Shown: positions 8,155 to 17,032, counted from the first letter of the stretch. The stretch is DNA of 64,000 nt from Virgisporangium ochraceum (GCF_016863655.1 NZ_BOPH01000126.1:1-64000), one strand, 5' to 3'. Translations and numbers: made by a program. Notes: generated by a model from the letters alone, not told the origin.

Positions 8155-9216
8155 TCACAGGCGGAACAGGCGCTCCGCGGTGCCCTGGTAGAAGTCCTTC
8201 AGCGCCGCGGGGTCCAGCGGCAGCTTGTCGAGGTCGGTGACCTCCTGCGGCAGGTACTGGTACGGGTAGTCCATGGCGTACAGGACCCGGTCCGGGCCGA
8301 GCACCTCACGGCAGAACGTGATCGCCGGTGCCCAGGCCATGCCGCTCGTGGTGACCCACACGTTCTCGCGCATGTAGTCGCTGACCTTGCGCCGCAACGG
8401 CTTCAGGAAGGAGTACCGGCCGGCGCGCAGCGCGGCCTCGTGCATGAAGTCCAACCGGTACAGCCAGAACGGCAGCGCCTCGCCGAGGTGGCCGACGACC
8501 AGCCGCAGCCGCGGGAACCGGTCGAACACGCCGGCCCTGATGACCCGCAGGACGTGCATGCCCGTCTCCACCGCGAAGCCGTAGATCGCGCCGTCCAGAC
8601 CGGACTCCAGCATCGGGCCGATCATCCCGGCCGGCGGCGTGGTCGGGTGCAGGTACACCGGCGTGTCCAGCGCCTCGGCGGCCTCGAAGATGGGCCAGAA
8701 CTTCTGGTCGTCCAGGTACTCGCCGTGCGTGTGCGAGTTGACGATGACCCCACGCAGGCCGAGTTCCCGGTGGCCGCGCTCGATCTCGGCGGCGGCGTGC
8801 TCCGGGTCCTGCGGTGCGATCGCGGTCAGGCCGCTGAACCGGTCCGGATGGTTGCGGACCGCCTCGGCTAGCCGGTCGTTCGCGAGCGTCGCCATCGCGC
8901 GGGCGTCGCCGGCGTCGAGGATCTGGGTGCCGGGCGCGGTCAGCGAGATGATCTGCCGGTCGATGCCGGCATCGTCCATGTCGGACAGTCGCTGGTCGCC
9001 GAGGTCCTGCAACCGGTCGAGGACGAAGTCGGTGCGCGGGCTGCGGTGGTTGATGTAGAACCCGACCAGGCTCTCGAACCCCGGGTCGCCGTGCGTCCCC
9101 CGCTCCAGCAGCCGCCGCCAGAGCGCGACCAGCTCCGGCGGGGCGAACGCCTCCTCGGTGGCGATACGGAGGTACCGCCCGGCTCCGGCGTCGGTCTGTG
9201 CATCGATCTTCGTCAC
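8155..9216 (-). CDS. Amidohydrolase-2 family decarboxylase, gamma-resorcylate/5-carboxyvanillate type
   Basis: The 353-residue protein belongs to the ACMSD/LigW branch of the amidohydrolase superfamily, metal-dependent non-oxidative decarboxylases of hydroxybenzoates. Metal and catalytic elements are visible in order: IATEEAF near the N-terminus (Glu ligand), VYLHPTTPP (His), VVGHLGEALPFW (His) and YAMDYPYQ (Asp). Length agrees with gamma-resorcylate decarboxylases. The GTG at 9216 follows AGGATG at good spacing and lies 12 bp after the stop of the PaaX-type regulator, so the two are co-transcribed. A likely task is removal of a carboxyl group from a dihydroxybenzoate or vanillate-like acid imported by the divergent ABC system. 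The precise substrate is an inference. Confidence 0.85.
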   Translation of the reverse strand: MTKIDAQTDAGAGRYLRIATEEAFAPPELVALWRRLLERGTHGDPGFESLVGFYINHRSPRTDFVLDRLQDLGDQRLSDMDDAGIDRQIISLTAPGTQILDAGDARAMATLANDRLAEAVRNHPDRFSGLTAIAPQDPEHAAAEIERGHRELGLRGVIVNSHTHGEYLDDQKFWPIFEAAEALDTPVYLHPTTPPAGMIGPMLESGLDGAIYGFAVETGMHVLRVIRAGVFDRFPRLRLVVGHLGEALPFWLYRLDFMHEAALRAGRYSFLKPLRRKVSDYMRENVWVTTSGMAWAPAITFCREVLGPDRVLYAMDYPYQYLPQEVTDLDKLPLDPAALKDFYQGTAERLFRL

Positions 9217-9227
9217 GAGCAGGCATC

Positions 9228-10049
9228 CTAGTCCGGGAGCGTGTCGAGCAGGGTCGCGGCCTCGGCGCCGGCCGGCGCCTCGAGCGCGCCGGCCAGCCGG
9301 TGGAACGTGGCCTGCGCGCGCACCGCGGGCCAGTCGTCGGGCAGGTGCTTCACCGGGAGACGGGGGTCGCGCCGGATCACCTGCAGCCAGTCGCCCACGA
9401 CGAGGATCCGGGTGGTCAGCGGGTCGGTCACGGTCTCGGCGCGGGTCTCCCAGCGGCTCAGGAACGCGGCGTACCGGGCAGCGAGGCCGTCGAGGTCGTA
9501 GGCGTCGCCGATGAGCTGCCGCACGTCGGTCAGCTCGTCGGCCTGCGCGCGGAACACGCGCACATGGGCGTCCAGGCCCAGGTCGCTGACGATCGCCCGC
9601 ACCTCCACGCGGCCCGGCGCGATCCACAGGCCGCCCTGCAGCGGGCCGAACCCGGCCCAGGCGAGCTCCGAGCGCAGCCCGTGCCGCTCGCGCTGCCACG
9701 CCTCGGGCAGCGAGAAGCACAGCAGCGTCCAGGTGCCGTCCCAGCCGTCGTTGACCGCGCCGGTCTGCCAGATGCGCCGCTGGCCGTCGCGCAGGACCTC
9801 GACCGCGCGCGGGGTGAGGCCGAAGTACATGCGGCGGCCCTCGCGGCGGCGGCGCAGCAGCCCGCGGTTGACCATGCGGGTCAGCGTCGAGCGGGTGGCG
9901 TGCTCGGAGACGCCCAGCCGGCCGAGCACCTCGATGGCGCTGCCGGAGAAGAGACTGCGGTCTCTGCCGAGGATATGGTCGCCGAAGAGGAGCAGGACCA
10001 CCAGCTGCGGCCGCAGTGCCGACACCTCCGGCGCGGCGAGAGCTGTCAC
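9228..10049 (-). CDS. PaaX-family transcriptional repressor
   Basis: About 273 residues with the PaaX layout: an N-terminal winged helix (QLVVLLLFGDHIL ... LGVSEHATRSTLTRMVNRGLL), a middle PaaX domain starting WDGTWTLLCFSLPE, and a C-terminal segment containing LTTRILVVGDWLQVIRRDP. Family members repress aromatic-acid catabolic genes and are released by an aryl-CoA ligand. The neighbouring acyl-CoA ligase could make such an inducer. Two starts compete: the GTG at 10049 after TTCAGGG, and upstream TTG or GTG codons at 10085 or 10073 after AAGAGG. I prefer 10049 because the domain begins just downstream. It is divergent from the Liv operon and probably controls both directions. Confidence 0.85.
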   Translation of the reverse strand: MTALAAPEVSALRPQLVVLLLFGDHILGRDRSLFSGSAIEVLGRLGVSEHATRSTLTRMVNRGLLRRRREGRRMYFGLTPRAVEVLRDGQRRIWQTGAVNDGWDGTWTLLCFSLPEAWQRERHGLRSELAWAGFGPLQGGLWIAPGRVEVRAIVSDLGLDAHVRVFRAQADELTDVRQLIGDAYDLDGLAARYAAFLSRWETRAETVTDPLTTRILVVGDWLQVIRRDPRLPVKHLPDDWPAVRAQATFHRLAGALEAPAGAEAATLLDTLPD

Positions 10050-10089
10050 GGCCCTGAATTTAGGTGCGGCCACGATATTCGGCAACCTC

Positions 10090-10118
10090 TTGACGGCTGC
10101 AACATCCGCGCCTAACTA
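10090..10118 (+). promoter_or_regulatory. Promoter of the ABC/amidohydrolase/acyl-CoA ligase operon
   Basis: TTGACG at 10090-10095 and TAACTA at 10113-10118 are separated by 17 bp, a good housekeeping-type promoter pointing into the substrate-binding protein gene. It lies in the intergenic region shared with the PaaX-type gene, so a PaaX operator is expected to overlap it, though I cannot point to a definite one. The leader is about 40 nt and ends in a GGAGG ribosome-binding site at 10157-10161. Confidence 0.6.
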
Positions 10119-10166
10119 TGGTGCGAGCCACACACCCGGTCACTCCCTTCGTACCGGAGGTCCCCC

Positions 10167-11363
10167 GTGCGCCGCCTCCTTCCCATAGCGCTGACGCTGA
10201 CGCTGGCCGCCGCCGGCGCCGCGTGCGGCGGCTCCGACTCCGACAGTTCCGGCGACGGGGCGAAAGGCCCCATCAAGGTCGGCCTGATCCTGTCGCTCAC
10301 CGGCAACTACTCCTCCCTCGGCACCGAGGACAAGAAGGCCATCGACCTGGCCGTCGAGGAGATCAACAATGCCGGCGGCATCGCCGGCCAGAAGATCGAG
10401 ACCGTGCTCAAGGACGACAAGAGCGCGCCCGACCAGTCCGTTCTCGCCTTCAACGAGATGAAGGGTGACGTCGACGCGGTGATCGGTTCGCCGTTCTCCA
10501 ACTCGGCGCTGGCGACGATCCCGCTGGTCGACCGCGAGGAGATCCCCTACATCTCGCTGACGCCCGCCGACGAGCAGGTCAACCCGGTGCACCCGTACGT
10601 GTTCGTGGTGCCCGCCACCTCGGCGACCTACGCCGAACGGATGCTGCAGTACTTCAAGGGCACGAACCAGACGAAGGTCGCCGTCGCCTACGACACCAAG
10701 AGCTCCTACGCCGTCGCGGGGTTCAAGGGCATGCAGGCCAAGGCCGGTGACTACGGCGTCACGCTGGTGGCACAGGAGGAGTTCCAGACCACCACCACCG
10801 AGTTCAGCGCGGTGTTCGCGAAGGTGCGCGCGTCCGGCGCGCAGGCCCTGACGGTGTGGGCCACCGGCCCGCCGGCGGTCGCGTTCACCAAGCAGTACGC
10901 CACCGCCGGCGCCGGCATCCCGCTGATGCTCACCGGTGCGCAGGCGAGCAAGCTGTTCCTCGACCCCGCCGGACCGGCCGCCGAGGGCATCAACGTGTCC
11001 AGCTCCATCGGCGTCGTCGGCCCGCACCTGCCCGACGGGCCGCAGAAGGAGGCCGTCACCAAGCTGCAGTCGGCGTTCCAGGCCAAGTACGGCTACCCGC
11101 CGCCGCAGTTCGCCCAGGACGGCTACAGCGGCGTCAAGCTGCTCGCCGCCGCGATCGAGAAGGCGAAGAGCGCCGACCGCGAGAAGGTGCGGGCCGCGCT
11201 GGAGAGCCTCGACCTCGTGACGCCGAACGGGCGCTACGTCTACTCCAAGACCGACCACAGTGGACTGAAGCCGGACTACATCTCGGTGAACACGGTCAAG
11301 GGCGGGCAGTTCGTGCCGACCGACTGGGCGAAGTCTGAACTCGCGAAGATCTCCGGCAAGTGA
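10167..11363 (+). CDS. Branched-chain-type ABC transporter substrate-binding lipoprotein
   Basis: A 398-residue lipoprotein. The signal peptide ends in AAAGAACGG, giving a lipobox with Cys around residue 20, followed by a Ser/Asp/Gly linker. The mature part is a type I periplasmic-binding fold of the LivK/Leu-Ile-Val family (IKVGLILSLTGNYSSLG; NAGGIAGQKIE; VDAVIGSPFSNSALA). Such proteins in actinobacteria often bind aromatic or carboxylic acids rather than amino acids, which would fit the downstream enzymes. The GTG start follows a strong GGAGG ribosome-binding site. It is the first gene of a seven-gene operon, and the 5-bp gap to the next gene indicates tight linkage. Confidence 0.92.
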   Translation: MRRLLPIALTLTLAAAGAACGGSDSDSSGDGAKGPIKVGLILSLTGNYSSLGTEDKKAIDLAVEEINNAGGIAGQKIETVLKDDKSAPDQSVLAFNEMKGDVDAVIGSPFSNSALATIPLVDREEIPYISLTPADEQVNPVHPYVFVVPATSATYAERMLQYFKGTNQTKVAVAYDTKSSYAVAGFKGMQAKAGDYGVTLVAQEEFQTTTTEFSAVFAKVRASGAQALTVWATGPPAVAFTKQYATAGAGIPLMLTGAQASKLFLDPAGPAAEGINVSSSIGVVGPHLPDGPQKEAVTKLQSAFQAKYGYPPPQFAQDGYSGVKLLAAAIEKAKSADREKVRAALESLDLVTPNGRYVYSKTDHSGLKPDYISVNTVKGGQFVPTDWAKSELAKISGK

Positions 11364-11367
11364 GCAC

Positions 11368-12135
11368 GTGCTGACGCTCGCCGGCGTCTCCCGGTCCTTC
11401 GGCGGCGTCTACGCCGTGCGCGACGTCGACCTCGACGTCGCGCACGGCGAGCTGCGCGGCATCATCGGCCCGAACGGCGCCGGCAAGTCGACGCTGTTCA
11501 ACGTGATCGGCGGCCAGCTCGCCGCCGACGCGGGCACGGTGACGTTCGACGGCACCCGCGTCGACCGGCTGCCGCCGCACCGGCGGGCCGCGCTCGGCAT
11601 CGCCGTGGTGTTCCAGGGCGCGCGCATCTTCCGCGGCATGACCGCGTTGGAGAACGTCATGGTCGGCGCGCACGCCACCACCGACGCCGGCTTCCTCTCC
11701 GCGGTGCTGCGGCTGCCGCGCCACTTCCGGACCGAACGCACGATCCGCGACCGCGCGCGGGAGTGCCTCGACCGCGCCGGGCTCGCCGAATGGGCCGACC
11801 GGCCGGCCGAGGCGCTGCCGCTGGGCCAGCAGCGGGCGCTGCAGGTGGCCCGGGCCCTGTGCGGCGAGCCGAAGCTGCTGCTGCTCGACGAGCCCGCGTC
11901 GGGGCTGCGCGCCGCCGAACGCGAACGGCTCGCCGTCCTCATCGGACAGTTGCATGTGGACGGTCTGACCATGCTGCTGGTCGAGCACGACGTCGGGTTC
12001 GTGATGCGGCTCGTCGACAGGGTGACGGTCCTCGATCTCGGCAGGGTGATCGCCTCGGGCACCGCCGCCGAGGTCCGCGCGGACCCCGCGGTGGTCGCGG
12101 CGTACCTCGGGAAAGACCACGAGGTGACCACGTGA
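11368..12135 (+). CDS. ABC transporter ATP-binding protein, LivG type
   Basis: A 255-residue ATPase with Walker A GPNGAGKST (near residues 32-40), a signature motif in the slightly altered form LPLGQQR, Walker B LLLLDEPASGL and the LivG/BCA-type C-terminal extension (VIASGTAAEVRADPAVVAAYLG). It would energise uptake together with the following LivF-type ATPase and the two permeases. The GTG start is 5 bp after the upstream stop, and its own stop overlaps the next start as GTGA. The LPLGQ signature instead of LSGGQ is typical of LivG subunits and does not suggest inactivity. Confidence 0.92.
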   Translation: MLTLAGVSRSFGGVYAVRDVDLDVAHGELRGIIGPNGAGKSTLFNVIGGQLAADAGTVTFDGTRVDRLPPHRRAALGIAVVFQGARIFRGMTALENVMVGAHATTDAGFLSAVLRLPRHFRTERTIRDRARECLDRAGLAEWADRPAEALPLGQQRALQVARALCGEPKLLLLDEPASGLRAAERERLAVLIGQLHVDGLTMLLVEHDVGFVMRLVDRVTVLDLGRVIASGTAAEVRADPAVVAAYLGKDHEVTT

Positions 12136-12806
12136 GCACCGTGGTCGACGTCGACGGCCTCGTCGTGCGGTACGGGGCCGCCACCGCGCTCGACGGGATC
12201 GACCTCTTCGTCGACGCCGGTGAGCTCGTCGCCCTCATCGGGCCGAACGGAGCGGGCAAGTCGACGCTGGTGAACACGCTCGCCGGCATCCTGGCGCCGG
12301 CGGCCGGCCGGTGCGAGGTCCGCGGCCGGCTCGCGGTGGTGCCCGAGGGCCGCGAAGTGTTCCCCGACCTGTCCGTCGACGACAACCTGCGGCTGGGCGG
12401 CTGGCGCAACGGCCGCGGCGGGCGCGACACGTCGGCGATCTACGACCTGCTCCCCGACCTCGTGCGCGTGCGCAGGCAGCGGGCCGGCTCGCTGTCGGGC
12501 GGGCAGCAGCAGATGGTCGCCGTCGGGCGGGCCCTGATGGCGCGCCCCGACGTGCTCGTCGTCGACGAGCTGTCGCTCGGGCTGGCGCCGCTGGTGGTCG
12601 CCGACCTCGTGCGGCACCTGCGCGAGCTGAACTCCGAGCGCGGCATCGCCGTGCTGCTCATCGAGCAGAACGCCCGCCTGGCCCTGGACCTGTGCACGCG
12701 GGCCTACGTGCTGGAGGCCGGCCGCGTCGTCCTCCACGGGCCGTCGGCGGAACTGGCCGGAAGCGAACAGGTAGCCGCCGCCTACCTCGGCGGGGCGGTC
12801 ACGTGA
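12132..12806 (+). CDS. ABC transporter ATP-binding protein, LivF type
   Basis: A 224-residue ATPase, a usual LivF length. Walker A is GPNGAGKST, the Q-loop/P-loop region carries VVPEGREVFPDLSV, which is diagnostic for LivF, the signature is LSGGQQQ, and Walker B is LVVDELSLGLAP. The start is the GTG within a GTGA overlap with the LivG-type gene. Domain order and coupling show it forms the heterodimeric ATPase of the Liv-type importer. A proline usually following DE in the Walker B region is replaced by leucine (DELSLGL), which is common in LivF. Confidence 0.92.
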   Translation: MSTVVDVDGLVVRYGAATALDGIDLFVDAGELVALIGPNGAGKSTLVNTLAGILAPAAGRCEVRGRLAVVPEGREVFPDLSVDDNLRLGGWRNGRGGRDTSAIYDLLPDLVRVRRQRAGSLSGGQQQMVAVGRALMARPDVLVVDELSLGLAPLVVADLVRHLRELNSERGIAVLLIEQNARLALDLCTRAYVLEAGRVVLHGPSAELAGSEQVAAAYLGGAVT

Positions 12807-13663
12807 ACCAGTTCCTTGCCTATGTGCTCACGGGGCTCGGCATCGGGGCCGGGTACGCGCTCGTGGGCAGCGGCCTGGTGGCGATCTACCGGGTGACCCG
12901 GGTCGTCAACTTCGCACAGGGGGCGCTGGCCGTCGTCGCGGCCCTGACGGCGTCGAGCCTGCTCGCCGCGGGCGTGCCGCACGTGGTCGGCGAAGGGCTC
13001 GCGGTCGTCGTCGGTGCGGCCGTCGGGCTCCTCGTCGGGCTGGTCGCGATCGGCAGGCCGGGCACCACGCCGGCGGCGTCGCTGATCGTCACGTTGGGGC
13101 TGGGCGTGTTCGCGTACGCGGTCGAGGTGCTGATCTGGGGCGACCAGCCGCGCTCGTTCCCCGGTGTTCCCGGCGCGCTGTCCATCGGCGACGCCCGGGT
13201 GCCGTGGCAGTACCTCCTCGTCGTCGCGGTGACGGTCCCGGTGTTCGCGGCGATGGCGGTGTTCTTCGCCCGCACCGACGTGGGCAAGGCGCTCACCGCG
13301 TGCGCGTCGAACCCGCACGCCGCGCGGATCGTCGGTATCGACGTGCGGAAGATGGGACTGCTGGCGTTCGCCCTCGGCGGCGCGCTCGGCGGCCTCGCCG
13401 GCGTGCTTGTGACCCCGGCCCAGCAGGTGACGTTCGACAGCGACGTGGCGCTCATCGTCAACGGGTTCGCGGCGGCCATCCTCGGCGGGCTGACCCGCCC
13501 GGCGGTGACGCTCGCCGGTGGGCTGCTCCTCGGTGTCGCACAGACCCTCATCGCCGGCTGGGGCGGCGGCGCGTACCAGTTGGAGGTGGCGTTGGTGCTG
13601 ATCCTGGCCGTGATGATCGTGCAGGCCGCCCGGCACGTGGGTCCGCAGGAAGAAACCGCATGA
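12803..13663 (+). CDS. ABC transporter permease, LivH type
   Basis: A 286-residue inner-membrane permease with about eight hydrophobic segments. The family motif GLGIGAGYALVGSGLVAIYRVTRVVNFAQGALAV is recognisable at the N-terminus by its blocks YALVGSGLV and NFAQG, and the conserved cytoplasmic loop contains LTACASNPHAARIVGIDV and LGGALGGLAGVL. It pairs with the LivM-type protein encoded next. The GTG start overlaps the LivF-type stop (GTGA at 12803-12806), and its stop overlaps the following ATG. Confidence 0.92.
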   Translation: MNQFLAYVLTGLGIGAGYALVGSGLVAIYRVTRVVNFAQGALAVVAALTASSLLAAGVPHVVGEGLAVVVGAAVGLLVGLVAIGRPGTTPAASLIVTLGLGVFAYAVEVLIWGDQPRSFPGVPGALSIGDARVPWQYLLVVAVTVPVFAAMAVFFARTDVGKALTACASNPHAARIVGIDVRKMGLLAFALGGALGGLAGVLVTPAQQVTFDSDVALIVNGFAAAILGGLTRPAVTLAGGLLLGVAQTLIAGWGGGAYQLEVALVLILAVMIVQAARHVGPQEETA

Positions 13664-14613
13664 AGGCTCTGATCGTTGTCGTCGCCGCGCTCGTCGTGGC
13701 GCCGCTGCTGGTGCCGGAGAAGCACCTCGCGGTGTTCATCCTGCTGGTGCTCGCCGCGATCGTCGTCGCCGGGCTGTCGCTGCTCATGGGCTACGCCGGG
13801 CAGGTGTCGCTCGGACAGGCGTCGTTCTACGCGATGGGCGCCTACACCGCCGGCCTCCTGTCCACGAACGACGTCGCACCGGTCCTCGGGCTGCTCGCCG
13901 CACCCGTCGTCGCGGCCGTCGGCGCGACCATCATCGGCCTGCCGCTGCTGCGGCTGCGCGGGCACGCCCTGGCGTTCGCGACGCTCGCGACCCAGCTGAT
14001 CCTGCTGTCGCTGCTGTCGAAGGGCGACTGGGCCGGCGGCGCCATCGGGCTGCAGGGCATCCCCCGGCTGTCCGTCGGCGGGTACGAGTTCCGCGAGGAC
14101 ATCGAGTACGCCTACCTCGCCGTCGCCGCGCTCGTGGTGACGCTCGTGGTGACCCGTCACCTGATCGACTCGCGGGCCGGGCGCGGGCTGCGGGCGCTGG
14201 CGACCAGCGAGACCGCGGCCGCGGCGAGCGGGGTGCCGGTGGGCCGGTACCGGCTCGCGGTGTTCGCCCTGTCGGCGGCGGTCGCCGGGCTCGCCGGCGG
14301 CATCTACGCCTACTACATCGGCTACCTCGGGCCGGCGTCGTTCCCGGTGCTGCTCTCGATCGAGTTCGTGGTGATGGCCGTCGTCGGCGGCATGGGGACC
14401 ATCGTGGGGCCGGTCGTCGGCGCCACCGCGATCACGGTGCTGGTGCAGGTGCTCACCAACCTGGGCACCCGGCCCGGAATGCCGGAGTACGCGCCCAGCG
14501 TCATGTCCTACGCCGTCTACGCGTTGCTGCTCGTGCTCGTGGTGCTTTTCCTGCCGCGCGGTATCGTGCCGGCAATCGACCGGTTACGACCACGTGCGAA
14601 AGTAGCGCAATGA
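13660..14613 (+). CDS. ABC transporter permease, LivM type
   Basis: A 317-residue membrane protein with about ten hydrophobic segments. LivM hallmarks are LLMGYAGQVSLGQASFYAMGAYTAG in blocks (GQVSLGQA, GAYTAG), the LATSETAAAASGVPVGRYRLAVFALSAAVAGLAGG loop region and the VVGGMGTIVGPVVGA segment near the end. It completes the five-component importer. ATG start in an ATGA overlap with the LivH-type gene; its stop is in turn overlapped by the amidohydrolase start, which shows that transporter and enzymes are translated as one coupled unit. Confidence 0.92.
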   Translation: MKALIVVVAALVVAPLLVPEKHLAVFILLVLAAIVVAGLSLLMGYAGQVSLGQASFYAMGAYTAGLLSTNDVAPVLGLLAAPVVAAVGATIIGLPLLRLRGHALAFATLATQLILLSLLSKGDWAGGAIGLQGIPRLSVGGYEFREDIEYAYLAVAALVVTLVVTRHLIDSRAGRGLRALATSETAAAASGVPVGRYRLAVFALSAAVAGLAGGIYAYYIGYLGPASFPVLLSIEFVVMAVVGGMGTIVGPVVGATAITVLVQVLTNLGTRPGMPEYAPSVMSYAVYALLLVLVVLFLPRGIVPAIDRLRPRAKVAQ

Positions 14614-15488
14614 TCGACCTCGATAGCATCGTCGCCATCGACATGCACACCCACGCGGAGATCTCCCGGGACGGGCACCGCTCGCTGCCACCGTCGCTCA
14701 TGGACGGGTCGGCCGCCTACTTCCGGGTGGCCGGCGAGCGGACGCCGTCGATCGACGACCTGGCCGCGTACTACCGCGAGCGGCGGATGGCCGCGGTGGT
14801 GTTCACCGTCGACGCCGAGACGGCCACCGGCCACCCGCCGGTGCCCAGCGAGGAGGTGGCCGAGGAGTGCGCCCGGCACGCCGACGTGCTGATCCCGTTC
14901 GCCAGCGTCGACCCGCACAAGGGCGCGGAGGCGGTACGCGAGGCGCGCCGGCTCGCGAACACCCCCGGGGTGCGGGGCTTCAAGTTCCACCCCAGCCTGC
15001 AGGCCTTCCATCCGAACGACCGGGCCGCGTACCCGGTCTACGAGGTGCTCCAGGAGCACGGGATGGTCGCTCTGTTCCACAGTGGACAGACCGGCATCGG
15101 CGCCGGCCTGCCGGGCGGAGGCGGCATCCGGCTGCGCTACTCCAACCCGCTCGACCTCGACGACGTGGCGGCCGACTTCCCCGACCTGCCGATCGTCATC
15201 GCGCACCCGTCGTTCCCGTGGCAGGACGAGGCGCTCGCCGTCGCCCAGCACAAGCCGACCGTCCACATCGACCTGTCGGGCTGGTCGCCGAAGTACTTCC
15301 CGCCGCAGCTGGTGCGCTACGCCAACACGCTGCTCAAGGACAAGGTGCTGTTCGGCTCCGACTACCCGGTGCTCACGCCCGACCGGTGGCTGGCCGACTT
15401 CGACGCGCTCGACATCAAGCCGGAGGTGCGCCCGCGCATCCTCAAGGACAACGCCGCGCGGCTGCTGGGGCTGGTGAAGGATGCGTAA
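14610..15488 (+). CDS. Amidohydrolase-2 family protein (second decarboxylase/hydrolase of the locus)
   Basis: A 292-residue TIM-barrel metalloenzyme of the Amidohydro_2 family. Metal-site elements are IDMHTHAE (HxH, residues 12-14), GFKFHPSLQ, ALFHSGQTG (His), IVIAHPSFPWQ (His) and LFGSDYPVLTP (Asp). The HxH motif places it nearer to ACMSD and 4-oxalomesaconate-hydratase-like members than the EEAF-type enzyme encoded at 8155-9216, so the locus has two distinct family members that may act one after the other. The start overlaps the LivM-type stop (ATGA) and its 3' end overlaps the acyl-CoA ligase start by 8 nt. Confidence 0.85.
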   Translation: MIDLDSIVAIDMHTHAEISRDGHRSLPPSLMDGSAAYFRVAGERTPSIDDLAAYYRERRMAAVVFTVDAETATGHPPVPSEEVAEECARHADVLIPFASVDPHKGAEAVREARRLANTPGVRGFKFHPSLQAFHPNDRAAYPVYEVLQEHGMVALFHSGQTGIGAGLPGGGGIRLRYSNPLDLDDVAADFPDLPIVIAHPSFPWQDEALAVAQHKPTVHIDLSGWSPKYFPPQLVRYANTLLKDKVLFGSDYPVLTPDRWLADFDALDIKPEVRPRILKDNAARLLGLVKDA

Positions 15489-16938
15489 CAAGGGTGTCGG
15501 GTCGTGGCCCGCGCGGCGGGCGCGGATGTCGCCGCACCGGGTCGCCGTCGTGCACGACGGCCGGGAGTGGACGTTCGCGGAGGTCGCCGACCGCGCGACG
15601 GGGATGGCGCACGTCCTCGCCGCGCACGGGGTGTCGAAGGGCGACCGCGTCGCCCACCTCGGCCCGAACCACCCGGCGTTCCTCGAGACGCTGTTCGCCA
15701 CCGGCCTGCTGGGCGCGGTGTTCGTGCCGCTGAACACCCGGCTCGCCGCCCCGGAACTGGACTACATCCTGCGTGACAGTGGCGCCGCTGTGCTGGTCCA
15801 CGCGCCGTTGCCCGTCGTGGACGATCTGCGGGACGCGCCCACGCGCCTCGCGCTCGACGGCCTGGACCTGCCGTCGGCGGCGGAGCCGTTCGACGTCGAG
15901 GTGGCCGACGACGACGTCTGCATGATCATGTACACGTCGGGCACCACGGGACGCCCGAAGGGCGCGATGCTCACGCACGCCAACATCGCGTGGAACTCGT
16001 TCAACCTGCTGCTCGACATCGACCTGACGAGCGCCGAGGTGACGCTCGTGAACGCGCCGATGTTCCACGTCGCGGCGCTGAACATGACCGTGCTGCCCAC
16101 GTTCCTCAAGGGTGGCCGGTCGGTGCTCATGGGCGCGTTCGACGCCGATCTCAGCCTGGAACTCATCGAACGGTACGGCGTCACGTACACGTTCGGCGTG
16201 CCGGCGCAGTACCAGATGCTCGCGCGGTCACCGAAGTGGGACGGTGCCGACCTGTCGTCGCTGCGGTCGGTGTCGTGCGGCGGGGCGCCGGTTCCGGCGG
16301 CGCTGATCGAGACCTACCAGCGGCGCGGCCTGACGTTCCTGCAGGGCTACGGGTTGTCGGAGGCCGCGCCCGGCGTGACGTACCTGCGGGCCGACGACAG
16401 CACGCGCAAGGCCGGGTCGGCCGGCACGTCGGTGTTCTTCGGCGACGTGCGGGTGGTGCGGCCCGACGGATCCACTGTGGACACCGGCGAGCCCGGCGAG
16501 ATCCTGGCCGAGGGGCCCAACGTGATGGCCGGCTACTGGGGCCTGCCCGACGCGACGGCGGAGGTCCTGTCCGACGGGTGGCTGCGCACCGGCGACGTCG
16601 CCGTGCTCGACGACGAGGGCTTCGCCTACATCCGCGACCGCGTCAAGGACCTCATCATCTCGGGCGGCGAGAACATCTATCCGGCCGAGGTGGAGGACGC
16701 CCTGTACGCGCACCCGGCGGTGGCCGAGTGCGCGGTTGTGGGAATTCCGGACGACCGGTGGGGTGAGGTCGGACGGGCGTTTGTCGTTCTCGCCGACGGC
16801 GCGAGCGCCGAGCCGCGTGAACTCCTCGACTTCCTCGACGGGCGGATCGCGCGCTACAAGGTGCCGAAGTCTGTGGTGTTCCTGGAGTCGTTGCCGCGCA
16901 CCGGATCGGGCAAGGTCCTCAAGAAACGGCTGCGCTGA
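15481..16938 (+). CDS. Acyl-CoA synthetase (AMP-forming ligase)
   Basis: A 485-residue member of the ANL superfamily. Seen motifs: MYTSGTTGRPKGAMLTH (A3, P-loop), the GYGLSEAAPGV block (A5), WLRTGDVAVLDDEGFAYIRDRVKDLI (A7-A8) and a C-terminal PRTGSGKVLKKRLR with the catalytic lysine (A10). The enzyme adenylates a carboxylic acid and transfers it to CoA. No carrier domain is attached, so it is catabolic rather than part of a synthetase. In this operon it probably activates the aromatic acid or a ring-cleavage product, and the resulting CoA ester could serve as the PaaX-type inducer. It is the last gene of the operon; a strong hairpin lies 95 bp downstream. Confidence 0.9.
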   Translation: MRNKGVGSWPARRARMSPHRVAVVHDGREWTFAEVADRATGMAHVLAAHGVSKGDRVAHLGPNHPAFLETLFATGLLGAVFVPLNTRLAAPELDYILRDSGAAVLVHAPLPVVDDLRDAPTRLALDGLDLPSAAEPFDVEVADDDVCMIMYTSGTTGRPKGAMLTHANIAWNSFNLLLDIDLTSAEVTLVNAPMFHVAALNMTVLPTFLKGGRSVLMGAFDADLSLELIERYGVTYTFGVPAQYQMLARSPKWDGADLSSLRSVSCGGAPVPAALIETYQRRGLTFLQGYGLSEAAPGVTYLRADDSTRKAGSAGTSVFFGDVRVVRPDGSTVDTGEPGEILAEGPNVMAGYWGLPDATAEVLSDGWLRTGDVAVLDDEGFAYIRDRVKDLIISGGENIYPAEVEDALYAHPAVAECAVVGIPDDRWGEVGRAFVVLADGASAEPRELLDFLDGRIARYKVPKSVVFLESLPRTGSGKVLKKRLR

Positions 16939-17004
16939 ATCTCGTGTTTCGTGAGCGAGCGCTTGCGCGAGCGAACCGGCAACTCAGTGCCTCGCGAACG
17001 CATC

Positions 17005-17031
17005 GGTGAGCGGAGCGAGCCGATCGCGTGA
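17005..17031. repeat. REP-like short element, copy 1
   Basis: This 27-nt stretch matches 61683-61709 at 23 of 27 positions, sharing GCGGAGCG, three variable bases, then CGATCGCGTGA. Here it is intergenic, just beyond the acyl-CoA ligase gene and next to a neighbouring GAGCGAGCGCTTGCGCGAGC palindrome-like sequence. The second copy sits between two ABC-transporter ATPase genes. Confidence 0.5.
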
Positions 17032-17032
17032 G

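Noticed and set aside
4337-8191. A 1284-codon plus-strand frame opposite the surface protein and methyltransferase
   Set aside because: Arg/Gly/Val-rich shadow without recognisable domain, start signal or stop logic.
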